The translations under genes were made by a program, and so were the position numbers. Source: Actinostola sp. cb2023 (lineage: Eukaryota > Cnidaria > Anthozoa > Actiniaria > Actinostolidae). Taken from it: DNA of 64,000 nucleotides. The stretch is from positions 246,953 through 310,952 of the forward strand of contig JAUJYZ010000272.1 of the NCBI GenBank assembly GCA_033675265.1. The letters are read 5' to 3'. This document shows positions 23,337 to 35,702 of the stretch, in pieces (within the stretch, counting starts at the first letter, position 1; each line of letters opens with the position of its first letter). The notes under the pieces were generated by a model. The model saw nothing but the letters and a program-made list of their open reading frames with translations. It had not been told where the DNA came from and searched no databases.

Positions 23337-23797
23337 ATGAGGGTTCATCATGTAATTTCAAAACTCATAGGACAAAAAAATGATTATCATACCTGGAAAG
23401 AGGTCGTTGAAATTAGTAAAAATGTGAAGTTTGGAAAAGATCGCTTCACAAATTGCGAAGAAATGAATTTTCAAAAATTGAAATTTTATATGAAAACCTT
23501 TGGAAATTTACGAGGCAAGTCTTGCCTCCAACAAAGGTTTTCATATAAAATTTCGATTTTTGAAAATTCATATCTTCATAAATTTTATATGAAAACCTTT
23601 GTTGGAGGCAAGAGTTGCCTCGTAAATTTCCAAAGGTTTTCATATAAAATTTCAATTTTTGAAAATTCATATCTTCGCAATTCGGTGAAGGGATCTTTTC
23701 CAAACTTCACATCTTTTACTAATTTCAACGAGCTCTTTCCAGCTATGATAATAATTTGTTGTCCTATGAGTTTTGAAATTACATGATAAACCCTCAT
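23337..23797. repeat. 461-bp palindrome with repeated inner arms
   Basis: ATGAGGGTTCATCATGTAAT at the left is matched inverted at the right end. Inside, a block beginning TTTTATATGAAAACCTTTGG occurs four times in alternating orientation, so the element is a palindrome of palindromes. A solo arm of the same family is at about 12,430-12,530. Overlapping open frames on both strands are palindrome artefacts. Confidence 0.85.
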
Positions 23798-23945
23798 TTG
23801 TTTTACAAAGTCATTGCTTTCATTGCTTTTTCGACGCAATAACCAACTGCACTTCTTCAGGTAACATAAGAGGAAGTATCTGTAAAAGCGCTCCACTGTA
23901 TTTCGGGTGAGGAAGTAGTTTTCACTCAAACTTTCCTCAGAAAAC

Positions 23946-24247
23946 TGGCATGGCACTGAACTTTTGGTAGTTTTGGAAAACTGTTCTCTTAGAAGATATG
24001 GTCGCTTACGAGAGCCGGTCGCAACCAGAGGTTCAACAATACGTCAAAATGATTTTTAAGCATGAACTCTGATGTTGCATTAACTTTCCAACTATAGTGA
24101 TTTGGCATGGCACTGAACTTTTGGTATTTTGGAAAACTGTTCTCTTAGGAGATATGGTCGCTTACGAGAGTGATCGCAATCAGAGGTTCAACAATAAGTC
24201 AAAATGATTTTTTCAATATGCACGAACTCTGATGTTGCATCAACTTT
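23946..24247. repeat. Tandem duplication, 157-bp unit, two copies
   Basis: TGGCATGGCACTGAACTTTT...GATGTTGCAT is repeated at 23,946 and 24,103 with about 90% identity. Non-coding. Confidence 0.85.
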
Positions 24248-24299
24248 GCTCAAGTCGAACGGAAGAAGTAACAATAATAATAAATAATAATAATAATTT

Positions 24300-25095
24300 G
24301 TTATTATTATTTTTATGTATTTATTTATTTTTATTTAATTTTTTTCCTTTTTTTTCCTTTTTTTTTCCTTTTTTTTTTTCTTCCTAATTTATTTTTATTT
24401 TCTATTATCTATCCTTGATTTCCTTGTAGGTATTTCGAATAAATAATAATAATTAAATATATCGACACGTGAATAAAGTTATAATAATAATAATAATTAA
24501 TATTATTATAACTTTATTCACGTGTCGATATATTTAGCTCTAATTAGTAACTAATTATTGTGGACAAATAAATATGTTGAGTGATAAACTTCCGGTCATG
24601 TGATAGAAGTATTCTTAGTCATATACAATCTTGTCCCTAGAGCCTGCGTGTCATCTAAGTAAATATGCATTATATCAATTAAAGTCTTCAGATACACCTG
24701 TTTTCAAAAACGTTGTCCTTTTACAAAATACAAAATAGTAAAATAGCAAAAAAGGAATTAACTAGAGAAACAAAAGAAATGCACTCAAGCTGAACTCTGG
24801 CTTATTGTTTCTCTAATTAATTCTTTTTTACTATTTTACTATTTTGTATTCTGTAAAAGGCAACGTTTTTGAAAACAGGTGTAATTACTCAAAACAGAAT
24901 GATGAGGAATTACGGTCTAAATTCTCCCAACTGAACTCACCTAAAAGAAGAAGTTCGAAATAGCTACAAGGAAATCAAGGATAGATAATAGAAAATAAAA
25001 ATAAATTAGGAAGAAAAAAAAAAATGAAAAAAAAATGACAAAAAAGGAAAAAAATAAAAAAATTAAAAATTAATAAATTAATAAATAAGAGCCTC
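24300..25095. repeat. Large inverted repeat containing two smaller hairpins
   Basis: The outer arms (about 24,320-24,440 and 24,955-25,090) share CCTAATTTATTTTTATTTTC / inverse and TATCCTTGATTTCCTTGTAG / inverse. Inside are a hairpin at 24,448-24,540 (AACTTTATTCACGTGTCGAT arms) and another at 24,690-24,883 (ACACCTGTTTTCAAAAACGT arms). It also holds a lone CAATCTTGTCCCTAGAGCCTG near 24,627, which resembles one end of the 19,332 element. No gene. Confidence 0.75.
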
Positions 25096-25541
25096 AAAGC
25101 CTCTGTAAAAATGATAATTACAGTACAATGGATTCGGTGACCGGATGTGCTATTTAGGCTTTCTATTCTATCACACACTAACAATCTTTGTGCCAATTAA
25201 AGAAAAACATTTCATGTACCGACAAAAAAGTGCAACGGATCATATATTTTTACTTTTCTAACGGTTTTTAAAAAATACATTTAAAACACAACAGTATTGT
25301 AATATATCTTTTTGTTTTGCCAGCTTTGTAACTTGATACGTGCAAACAATACCTACTCTATTTGAATCATAATATTTGTTTTAAATAATGTTTGAAATTA
25401 TTTAAGTTATCGTGATAATTTAGCTTTGTCGTTGTCATTTATTATTATCCAGTGACACAGTGAATAACCAAAAAATATATATATATAAATTCCATTCCTT
25501 ATTTTGAACTTTTTTTTATAGAAAAAAAACCCGGCTTATCT

Positions 25542-25932
25542 ATGCTTACGTCATTGCTGCTTGTCATTTTGATGTTTCCATGGATACCTGTCCAAGCTCA
25601 AAAGTGCCAGGTCACCTATTCCCAACCCAATGTCAAGATCCAAGGTCACGTTATGAAAAACTTATCAACACCAACAAGCAGTCATTGTGTGGATGAATGC
25701 AAAGGGCACCAACATTGCCACAGCATCAACTTTGACCAAGACAAAGGAATGTGTGAGCTGAACAACGCTACTCACTTAACCAACCCAGAAAGTATGGTGT
25801 ATTCACGTCGTTGTCAGTACTTGAACTACTTTAAACGCCCTGCAGCCAAGTGCAGCAACAAGCTCTGCAGTAAAGCAAATGAAGACTGTGAACTTGACAA
25901 AGATGGTGAAAACTACAAGTGTGTTCGTAAAG
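25542..25932 (+). CDS. PAN/apple-domain secreted protein, exon 1 (gene 2)
   Basis: This is a near-identical copy of the 6686 exon: the same signal peptide, PAN/apple cysteines and EGF-like tail, with small changes at the end (KANEDCELDKD instead of KAKGKLCEMDKD). Identity starts shortly after the TTTATAG acceptor before the ATG and ends just past the AAAG|GTAATC donor. The exon ends in phase 1 and fits the exon at 36,627, giving the junction RK-V-WKKANSAP. The intron between them (10.7 kb) holds nested mobile elements. An unspliced read would stop at 25,988 and is not favoured. Confidence 0.8.
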
Positions 25933-26456
25933 GTAATCACGTGATAGAGTCGTTTTCGTACGAGTTACCGGTTACGGTACCGAATTGAAGACATCTATTC
26001 AACCAATTCAATCACAGCGCGCGCAAATTGGCCACTTTGGAAACGAGTAAAGGACTGGGAACGAGTTTTTAGAATTAATCTAATTAAGAAATGAACCCCA
26101 TCGGAGGTTCGTTCTTTCCATTGCTTCGAGGGTTTTTCTCCGGGTACTCCGAACTAGTGAAATAAATTTGTATCGAATATTAGAATGTAGTGGTTGTGTG
26201 TGTGTGAGTACAGTGTCCCCCAATTAGTGCGCAAGCGCTAGAACACATTGGACACAGTAATTACTCAATCTCAGAGCCGTTATTTCTTACTGCGCATGCT
26301 CGATGAAAGAAAGTCCAATGACCGGAACCCAGAATCTGGGTATTTTGTGACATGCGCATAATAGAGACTTACCGGAAACAATATAGCGGACTCTCTCGAT
26401 CGCGATGGCCGAGCTGTTTGTCCTCAAGAAAATGGGTTTGGATGAAAGCTTTCATC

Positions 26457-28201
26457 CAACCTCGTAACCAGGGCCCTCTCTTCTCGCTATTTTCAAAATG
26501 ACGGACGCTCGAGAGAAGACCCTGGTGACGGCTGGTCACGTGTCTCCAAGATTCAGGCTGCCATTTTCCTAATGATCGAAAGTAATCGAAAGGGCCTTGT
26601 AAAGAGTTACTGAAGAAATATACGTTCGTTCGTGTTTTGCCTCATATAATAAATAAAATCACTTTCTAAGCTGGAGCAAAAAGCAGGGGTTCGGAAGTAT
26701 TAAGGAGACACATGAACGACTTAACAGGTCAGATCGACAGTTTATTCGCTGTAAACAAGTGCTGCTATTTGGGATGTCTATAAAACTAAGACCTAAGACC
26801 TATAAAACTAAGACCTAAGACCTAAGACCTATAAAACTAAGACCTAAGACCTATAAAACTAAGACCTATCGTAAAACTAAGACCGATAAAACTAAGACCT
26901 ATAAAACTAAGACCTACTAAGACCTATAAAAGTAAGACCTATAAAACTAAGACCTAAAAATAAATGAAAACTTCAAAAACGTAACTACACTGAATTGGAG
27001 TCGAACGAATGCCCGGTCGAATGACGGCCGATTCCAACTGAGATTCGTATAGGTTTTTTTTTATAGGTCTTAGTTTTATAGGTCTCAGTTTTATAGGTCT
27101 TAGTTTTATAGGTCTTAGTTTTATAGGTCTTAGTTTTATAGGTCTTAGTTTTATAGGTCTTAGTTTTATAGGTCTTAGTTTTATAGGTCTTAGTTTTATA
27201 GGTCTTAGTTTTATAGGTCTTAGTTTTATAGGTCTTAGTTTTATAGGTCTTAGTTTTATAGGTCTTAGTTTTATAGGTCTTAGTTTTATAGGTCTTAGTT
27301 TTATAGGTCTTAGTTTTATAGGTCTTAGTTTTATAGGTCTTAGTTTTATAGGTCTTAGTTTTATAGGTCTTAGTTTTATAGGTCTTAGTTTTATAGGTCT
27401 TAGTTTTATAGGTCTTAGTTTTATAGGTCTTAGTTTTATAGGTCTTAGTTTTATAGGTCTTAGTTTTATAGGTCTTAGTTTTATAGGTCTTAGGTCTTAG
27501 TTTTATAGGTCTTAGGTCTTAGGTCTTAGTTTTATAGGTCTTAGTTTTATAGGTCTTAGTTTTATAGGTCTTAGTTTTATAGGTCTTAGGTCTTAGTTTT
27601 ATAGGTCTTAGGTCTTAGGTCTTAGGTCTTAGGTCTTAGTTTTATAGACACCCGTGCTATTTGTATACAACTAACACCTTTCATTTCTACCCCGGCATCT
27701 CTAACGGTTCTCTAACGGCTAAAGTACGTGTCACATACTGCAAAACTCAAGAGCAAGAGCACTAGCAAATTATGTAAACAGAACGACAATATATATCAGT
27801 TTGCCGTCACCGGCCGTCGGTAGTCTTGTTCGTATCAATTTATACCTTGCTTTGCGGTATTAAACGATCTCGATCTCGATCGGTGGACTTTTTCATGTTC
27901 CTAAAGACATTTCAACTGCTTCGATAACACTCACACATCACTTGCAGCGGCTCAGTCTTCCTAATTCGATACATTATTTGAGATCAGAAAAGAACTATCA
28001 GTTGAATCTATAAATTCACTCGATGCGATTCGAATTTTAATTTATGCTATATTTAACAACCTTCGATAAGGACCAATGAGAAGGCTTGTTGTGTTATCCA
28101 ATCAAAATGAATTTTAGTTCAGCCGTCACCAGGGTCTTCTCTCGAGCGTCCACCATTTTGAAAATAGCGAAAAGAGAGCTAGGGCCCTGGGGACGAGGTT
28201 G
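26457..28201. mobile_element. 1.75-kb non-autonomous element with 9-bp TSD, in the PAN gene 2 intron
   Basis: The termini CAACCTCGTAACCAGGGCCC and the inverse extend about 80 bp and include CTATTTTCAAAATG. GCTTTCATC flanks both ends (26,448-26,456; 28,202-28,210). The interior carries a 15-bp minisatellite in both orientations (26,775-27,650) and otherwise non-coding DNA. The 87-bp element at 41,756 is essentially the two ends of this family joined. Confidence 0.88.
26771..27652. repeat. Palindromic 15-bp minisatellite (TTTTATAGGTCTTAG)
   Basis: On the left (26,775-26,960) about a dozen units read AACTAAGACCTATAA-wise. On the right (27,050-27,650) about forty units are in the reverse orientation, separated by about 85 bp of unique DNA. 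Near the right edge, 8-bp GGTCTTAG sub-units appear alone. The ends TGTCTATAAAACTAAGACC and its inverse show that the whole array is a fold-back structure. Confidence 0.92.
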
Positions 28202-28533
28202 GCTTTCATCTTAAACGAAGCAATACGACGCCATAACGAACATTGTAACACTCATCAATGATACTTTAGTAGTTTTACCCACTGGTTTAATACGGCAAAT
28301 CGTTAATTACTCGTGCCCAGGCCGTAGGCCGCACGAGTTATAAAATCCAACGCGTATTTATTTTTATTTTATTTTTTTTTCAATGTCAGAAAATCGCAAA
28401 GTTGTGCAATATCCGGTCACATGCTATCGAGACCCAAATATAAATAGGGGATAGGGTTGGGGATCAGAGAAGGGGGAGGGCAAGGGGAGAAGGTTTGCAA
28501 CGCCTAGTACCGAGCCCTAGTATCTACATGTAA

Positions 28534-28908
28534 ATGTATTGGAACTATTTATATACAAACATTTATCTTTCTCGTAATCGATGTGGGACTTTGGCAAATC
28601 CAAAACATGATATAGTCACGTCAAAGCTGGTGTGTCTATTAGGAAGGGAATTTTGTACTACTGAATTGTCTCGCACAATCGCAATGTTAAAGAGTGGCGA
28701 AATTAAATGTGTTGGCCCAATGAAGGATAAAAAGACGAGGTATAAAGCAACAAGTCAGAGCCCGGGCATCCCCTTCATCGGTCGCCGTTCAGCGCTAGTC
28801 AACACATCAAAATTCACAAGACAACTGACCCATCATCGAATAAATACAACTCAAAACCTCAAGAAAACTACACAGGGGACTTCAACAACTATTATTCTTT
28901 ATTTCTAG
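28534..28908 (+). CDS. Unrecognised 124-codon open frame
   Basis: This is an ATG-initiated frame in a stretch (28,211-29,813) otherwise free of obvious palindromes except short ones near 28,310 and 29,165. The product is basic and Thr/Lys/Arg-rich (for example RRSALVNTSKFTRQLTHHR) with no signal peptide or known motif. It could be a remnant of a mobile-element gene or chance. No function is suggested. Confidence 0.2.
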   Translation: MYWNYLYTNIYLSRNRCGTLANPKHDIVTSKLVCLLGREFCTTELSRTIAMLKSGEIKCVGPMKDKKTRYKATSQSPGIPFIGRRSALVNTSKFTRQLTHHRINTTQNLKKTTQGTSTTIILYF

Positions 28909-31375
28909 TATTCTAGAAACAAACAAACTCATACACAAAACTATAAAATGACCTGAACCAAAATTTTCGAATCGCTCAAAACCACTCAAAACCAGAATTT
29001 CTTGCTCAAATTTCTACACCAATTTGTTCTTTAATTTTCAGACTACTGTTGTGAAGACATTTTTGAGAATCTCATACCCTTTGAAGGCTTTATCAGAGCT
29101 CATTCCCGACCCAAAACGAAAATCCAAAGACGTCACGATCCACTGATTTCTACGCTTGGGCTACCTGAAACCACAGGAAGCCCAATTATACAACTGACAC
29201 ACACGCCACATTCAGTGAAAATCCTTATCGTCCAACTGATATAAGCACACGAATAGCTGGACGTCTATGTGTTCTACTAGAAAGGAAACCACAAGCTTAT
29301 ATTTATGGTATTTTATATTTCGAAGTCTAAATGAAAAATCGACCGACAACAACACTATCAATCATTGAACTTTACTCGTTGAATACATTTTTATATACCA
29401 AGATAATGGTCTCTTGATTTTACTTTTAAAATGTTCAAATATTTTCACTCTAACAGCGAAATATAAAACATACGGCATTGATCACGAAAGATAACTACAT
29501 GTGCTGGTTCCAGGTAGAAAAGGGAAGCTTTCAAGCAAAAATAAAACTCGTATCCACACTACCACAGGGATCCCAATGAAGCATGTCAGTACATGTAGCT
29601 CATTCTCAACAGGGCACGAGTGTACATTGCCCATAGCAATGTCTAGTTTATAAATGTTTGCCGCTCGTTTATGATTACAATCCTCTGACTCTGGCTCTGA
29701 AAAAAGCACTGTGCTTATCGTCTCTCTGTTGAATTCCTTGATGGTGGATCAAGTAAATAAATTAAGAGAGAAAGGGATGTCGGTCTCCATATGGAATGAT
29801 GATGAGGTAATAAATTAAGACTGGATGCCAGTAAGGTTCGAGACTAATTCTTCAACTCAAAAAATTCGAATTTAATTTTCTTTCACCATATCATTCCTTT
29901 CGATGACCTATTTTAGGGAAAAATACTAAAAAGTTCCAGCGATTTTTATTTTAGGAGAAATTTCCAGTTTTTAAAAACCCGTCTGTCGACCGAAAATTTT
30001 CGGCTAAATAATAAGCCAAATTTGAACAGTCGGTGTGTGTTCGCCTCTAGCTCTACAACAATGATATTCAGTACACTGAATAAACGTTTCATGGTCTTTT
30101 CTACTGCATAATTTATTTTTCTGTAACTTCTGTAGTTGTTTTTCAAATTTGGTTTTAAGTGTAAGGCCGTACAATTATCAAACAAAAACCCAATATGGTG
30201 GCAAAAATCACAAAAATGGAATTCGCTCTAACTTTGCATATGAGTAGCCCTTGGTCTGAATATAAACGCTGTGTAGTTTGTTTGGGAAAATATTTATTTG
30301 TTTTGGAGAAAATCGAAAAAAACTATTTTGGCTTCAGACGCCAAGTAATGACTGTCGGCGGAGTGAAAATGCATCAAATTCATTCCATTCGTATATCAAA
30401 ACTAAAATTAACAGAAATATTTCAACACCATCGCTGTATTGTATAACTCTTCCTTGGTCTCTAGGCTTAATATCATAAACATTGAGCGAGTTTAAGAAGT
30501 CCAATAAATTCCAAATCAAAGTGCACTATTTGGAAAATCCAACCGGTGGGTCAAAAATAATAGTTTTTTAGTCATGTGCCAGTGATCCAAATTTTATAAT
30601 ATTGCAGCTACGTACTAAGAAGATGATATAGTTTTGGAATCTTGAAAGTTTTATTTGGGCAATTGACGTTTTGCTTTTGCTTCTGAGAAAACTATTTTAT
30701 TCACCACTCGAAAAATATCAAAAACGGTGATTGCGTGACCACGTGACAATTGGTAAAATATCCGTACAATGTTTCTGTTAACTTCAGAGCCATGTATAAC
30801 TGTTAAACAACATACATTTTCTCGTTTCTATGCTTGCAATGCATCGGGATATCATTGCATGACATATTATGCTGTTATGTGTGCGTTGAATATTTCGGAC
30901 ACTTGGTTCTGAAATACGGTTGAATTATCCAGCCGTCAAAACTGTTCATAACTTGAATATTCCTTTACATTCTTGTTCCTCTACTGTTGTTAAGCGAAAT
31001 AGGTTAGCAAGATTTCTGGAAATATCTTCTAAACACGTTCTCGGGTCACTGTGAATATAATTTGCATAATACCTTGAACAGCATGTTGGTCAAGGGGGTG
31101 GGGGTCGGGATGTCTAGCGATTGATTGAAATACACAGTATATACACCCTGGGGGTACTTGACCCATGTTTGGGTATAGGGGTGCCGCTGAGGGTTTGAAA
31201 CCCTGACCCTGTTTAGGACAAAAAAATATAAAATACCTACCCTGTCTAGGACAACACCCTCTATTTTAGGAACCTGTTTAGGACAAAGGACAAAATACAC
31301 ATTGTCTTCTTTTACACAATTTTAACGCGTTTTATGTTGACTGATGACCTGCTAAAGACCGGCAAACGTCTCGGT

Positions 31376-32598
31376 GGGACTCCCATATATAAAGTGGTTG
31401 GGATGCTCGTCGGAAATTTTGAAATTTACCCCTAAAAGGTATCCGAGTCTTTTCCAGGTGGGTGTGGCAACAAATAATTTTTACCCCTAAAAGGTACCAA
31501 CTCTAAAGTGACAAAAGCTATAACTGTCATTCCAGTTGTCATTATCTTGTCTCGGGTATCAACTTTACTGACAAACACCCTAAAAGGTACATTATTAGTC
31601 GGGCTTCCTGTGGAAGCTCCGACTCTAAAAATGAGCTCCGTTCTTCGTTGACCCCAAATGACTAATTGGGTTCTACAGCGCATGCACCTAGTTTTATATT
31701 AAGCTACGCAGGCTAACGTCGAGCTGAAAGCCGAAGGAGACATGAAGTCTGGCCAAGAACGATTACAAAGCACAAACCAATCAGGGAAAGCACCGGAGGT
31801 CAAGGGGCCAAAATATAAGTCTTTTCTCGTCTAAATCTAAATTTAGATTGAAACAGGACGTTTTTACTGATATACTGTAAAGTTCGCAGTACTGAAAATT
31901 CAAGGAAAGCATGTTCTATCGAGCTCGAGTCATGCAACGACGAGCAACCAAAAACTGTTTCAATCGCACTGAAAATCGCACTATAAGATATCTATATTTA
32001 GTTCAAATAGGTTACATTTCATTTAGAAGCCCGACTTCACGCTAGAAGAGCGTCTAGTTGATTATACAGTGTTTGTCTCTGACTTCTGTTTTTTTTATAT
32101 AGACGTTTCGGCCATTAATCAATGGCCTTCATCAGTATTAATCGGAAACGTTGCGATCTTTGAAATATATTTAACGTTTTAAATAGATCACCCTAAAAGG
32201 TACCGGCTTAGTCTTTTGTGGTCCTTTTAGATTTGTGACACCCTAAGAGGTACCAAATCGCGGATCTGGACCCCTAAAAGGTACCTTAGTATCACTTATT
32301 TTCGCGCGTCCTTAATTTCGCGAACATGTCAGAGGCATATTTCACGAGGCTTTGATTTCGCGATTTTGCAGAAAAAAACGTGTTTTGAATTGGGTAAATG
32401 ATGTAACAATTCAATTCAAGACATCACTGCGTGACAAAGTTTCGCTTCGTTAATTTTCGTCGTAATTATTATTCGCGAGTCTTTAATTTCGCGGGTTTTT
32501 TTCAAACGTGAAAATCGCGAAATTAAAGACACGCGAAAATAAGTGATAATAAGGTGAGGTACGACGAGCATCCCAACCACTTTATATATGGGAGTCCC
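31376..32598. mobile_element. 1.2-kb element with 37-bp termini and CCCTAAAAGGTAC repeats
   Basis: The termini GGGACTCCCATATATAAAGT...GATGCTCGTCG and the inverse match exactly over 37 bp. Six CCCTAARAGGTAY words occur near both ends (about 31,428, 31,482, 31,575, 32,190, 32,240, 32,270). Another element end (CGGGCTTCCTGTGG, about 31,600) and a Penelope-type ACGTTTCGGCCATTAATCAA motif (about 32,102) lie inside. Non-coding; superfamily unknown. Confidence 0.8.
32290..32548. repeat. MITE with TATCACTTATTTTCGCG termini
   Basis: TATCACTTATTTTCGCGCGT and inverted CGCGAAAATAAGTGATA bound a core with repeated TTAATTTCGCG words. It is nested in the 31,376-32,598 element. Non-coding. Confidence 0.8.
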
Positions 32599-33848
32599 GA
32601 TGGTGTCCGTATTAACCGAGTTCCACTGTACCAGGATTTTTAGTCTTTTTACATTGCGTTCTTTAGCCTTGGCTTACGTGGCTATTAGATGGCAGAAATC
32701 TTCCGATTTTATTAGGACTGCAGTGCTGCTCATCAATATTTTATTTTTATGGCGTTTTATTTTCACCGAACAAAATCTAACTAATCGAAATGATTGTGAG
32801 TTCGAATGGTTCGATCTTGTGTTCGGTAATCGCATTCTCCCAAAAGATCCGGTTCGATTCATCCTTTTCCCCTCCCCCTCCCCCCTCCCCCTGCAGCCCC
32901 TGGGTTTCCGAGGATGGCGTTAGATTCTGTTCGATGGCCGAACCAATCGCAAAACAATCAAACGATTGGGTTCCATTGGATTCGATTTATTTTTTTGTTC
33001 GGTTTTATTCGATTGACTACGCCAGGACAACAGTAGAGGAACAAGAATGTAAAGGAATATTCAAGTTATGAACAGTTTTGACGGCTGGATGATTCAACCG
33101 TATTTCAGAATCCAAATGCCAAATATTCAATGCACACATAACAGCATAATATGTTATGCAAAGATATCCCGATGCATTGCAAGCATAGAAACGAGAAAAT
33201 ATATGTTGTTTAACAGTTATACATGGCTCTGAAGTTAACATAAACATTGTACGGTTATTTTACCAATTGTCACGCAGTCACGCAATCACCGTTTTTGATG
33301 TTTTTCGAGTGGTGAAAAAAAGAGTTTTCTCAGAAGCTAAATGTCAATTGCCCAAATAAAACTTTCAAGATTCCAAAACTATATCATCTTCTTAGTACGT
33401 AGCTGCAATATTATAAAATTTGGATCACTGGCACATGACTAAAAAACTATTAGTTTTTGACCCACCGGTTGGATTTTCCAAATAGTGCACTTTGATTTGG
33501 AATTTATTGGACTTCTTAAACTCGCTCAATGTTTATGATATTAAGCCTAGAGACTAACAAAGAGTTATATAATACAGCGATGGTGTTGAAATATTTGTGT
33601 TGTTTTTAGTTTTGATATACGATTGGAATGAATTTGATGCATTTTCACTCCGCCGACAGTCATTACATGGCGTCTGAAGCCAAAATAGTTTTTTTCGATT
33701 TTCTCCAAAACCAAATAAATATTTTCCCAAACAAACTACACAGCGTTTATATTCAGACCAAGGGCTACCCATATGCAAAGTTAGAGCGAATTCCATTTTT
33801 GTGATTTTTGCCACCAGATGTTTGATAATTGTACGGCCTTACACTTAA

Positions 33849-35702
33849 TAAGGTATACTGAGCGCCATAAACGGAACGTTGAAATATAGGCAATGTTTGA
33901 AATACGAAAAAGGAATCTGGTACATCAATTTTTGAAGACTCAAGGTACTTAAGGCCTGGTTCAAGCCTTAAATAGCAGAAAAACGAAAAAAATTATAATG
34001 ATATGTCTAATCATTTTGACTAAACATCACAAAACTTGGCACAGCTTGAGAGTTTTATATCCTCTACTCATTTAAGTGAATGAAATCCAAAACAGCGTAT
34101 CACGTGGTTAACCACGTGACAAAGAATTTTGAAAACAAAATATAAAATGCGGTCGCCAGTTTAAGAGGAAAGTGAAAGCAAATAGTTGTGTATAATCACG
34201 TTTATGATCATCTATTAACCCTCGTTGAGAAAACCTGTCTCCCACTTCTTGCAATGAGAATATTTCGGAAAAGAGGTCACGTGACCATTTCATCAGATTA
34301 TATTTCTGTAGTTTTCTCTTAAACTATATATAATTCCGAGGTTTTCTAAACGCTATCTTGTTTAACTGGTTATCCTTAACGCTATTACGTAAAAGGTATT
34401 TCATTGTGAATTGAATTCGCGACCGCATTTAAGAAAAACTATATTTTCCTCCATAAGGTCACGTGACCACATGACGTCACAATTGTTAGATCCAAATTGT
34501 CTCAAATCTTGTATATAACCTTATGCCTAAATATGAGTGCCTAAGTAAATTAGAGCAGCGAGTTATTACAAGAAATGTGATTTTCCAAGTTGCCTTTTTG
34601 AACCAGGCCTTAAGTACCTTGAGGAAAACGCCATGTCCCAGGAAAGCTTCACGTTTGCTCTTTCAGTTTAGAAAGTTTCCAGCTTGGGAATTCAATGTAG
34701 CATTTTTGAGAAATAAAACTATTAGGCTTGGGACTGCCAAAATTAGCATAATTTTCGTCCTGTGGCGGACATTTTTGTCGTTAAAACACAAAACTTAATT
34801 GCAAAACACGACTATCTTGCACTTTTAGTTGATCGCTGCCAACTGATAACAATCTTGGAGTTAATAAGAGTTATTTTCAACCATATTTGATCTATTTCAG
34901 CCACATAAGCTCCTAAAATAGTGACAATTAGCATATTCATTGCTCAAATATAAACACCGTTTCCGAAAATTGTGGTTCTTCACTCTAAAATGCTTAGAGT
35001 TTGCTCCAAATAAGATTTACAAACAATTGCACTGATTTCTAGTTCAAACTGGCGCTTTATCATGAAGAGTTCGGATATTTTGACACGATGCTCCACTTTG
35101 TTGACAAGCCAATTATGTAACGCAATGTAGCTGCTGCAAGTCACGCTACTGCCCTTCGAATAAAATTTTTGCGGCATGAAATAATAGTTTTAATCATAAA
35201 ATATAATACTAAACAGAATTCATACTTGCTTGAATGGGTGGAATTTCGTATAAACGTCGTTTAAACAAACTTCGTATTTTGCTGTTATCTGATCGACCAT
35301 CTATGCTAATTTTAACTTTTGCGAGAGTTATTTACGATTATCGAAACACAAACATTGTCGAAAATCATTCCTATTGACTCGAACATTGTTTTCCATCAGC
35401 AGCAATCAACTAAAAATGCAAGATAGCCGTGTTTTGGCGTTAGGTTTTGTGTTTGGATGACAAAAATGTCCGCCACAGGACGAAAATTATGCTAATTTTG
35501 GCAGTCCCAAGCATAATAGTTTTATTTCTCAAAAATGCTACATTGAATTCCCAAGCTTGAAACTTTCTAAACTGATAGAACAAACGTGAAGCTTTCCTGG
35601 GGCATGGCGTTTTCACCAAACATTTATGTACCAGATTCCTTTTTCGTACCTCAAACATTGCCTATATTTCAACGTTCCGTTCATGGCGCTCAGTATACCT
35701 TA
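33849..35702. mobile_element. Insertion with TTAA duplication (piggyBac-type target)
   Basis: The termini TAAGGTATACTGAGCGCC and the inverse are flanked by TTAA (33,845-33,848; 35,703-35,706). The opposite arm of the host palindrome keeps the uninterrupted site (GTTTTAAGTGTAAGG near 30,155), proving insertion and TTAA duplication. Inner arms (about 34,610-34,835 and 35,405-35,610) are inverted copies. No transposase. A further element (33,939-34,622, CTCAAGGTACTTAAGGCCTG termini) is nested in its left part. Confidence 0.88.
33939..34622. mobile_element. Element nested inside the TTAA insertion
   Basis: The 26-bp termini start CTCAAGGTACTTAAGGCCTG and are inverted at the right end. The matching position in the other inner arm (about 35,610-35,630) lacks it, so it is the youngest of three nested insertions here. 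Non-coding. Confidence 0.75.

Noticed and set aside
23337..23956. Frames of 85-149 codons on both strands
   Set aside because: They overlap a palindrome of repeated blocks and mirror each other; no coding signature.
26771..27652. Possible CRISPR-like array
   Set aside because: The 15-bp units are contiguous with no unique spacers; this is a minisatellite in an animal genome.
31428..32280. CCCTAA-containing words as telomeric repeats
   Set aside because: The words are CCCTAAAAGGTAC, spaced and confined to element ends, not tandem TTAGGG.
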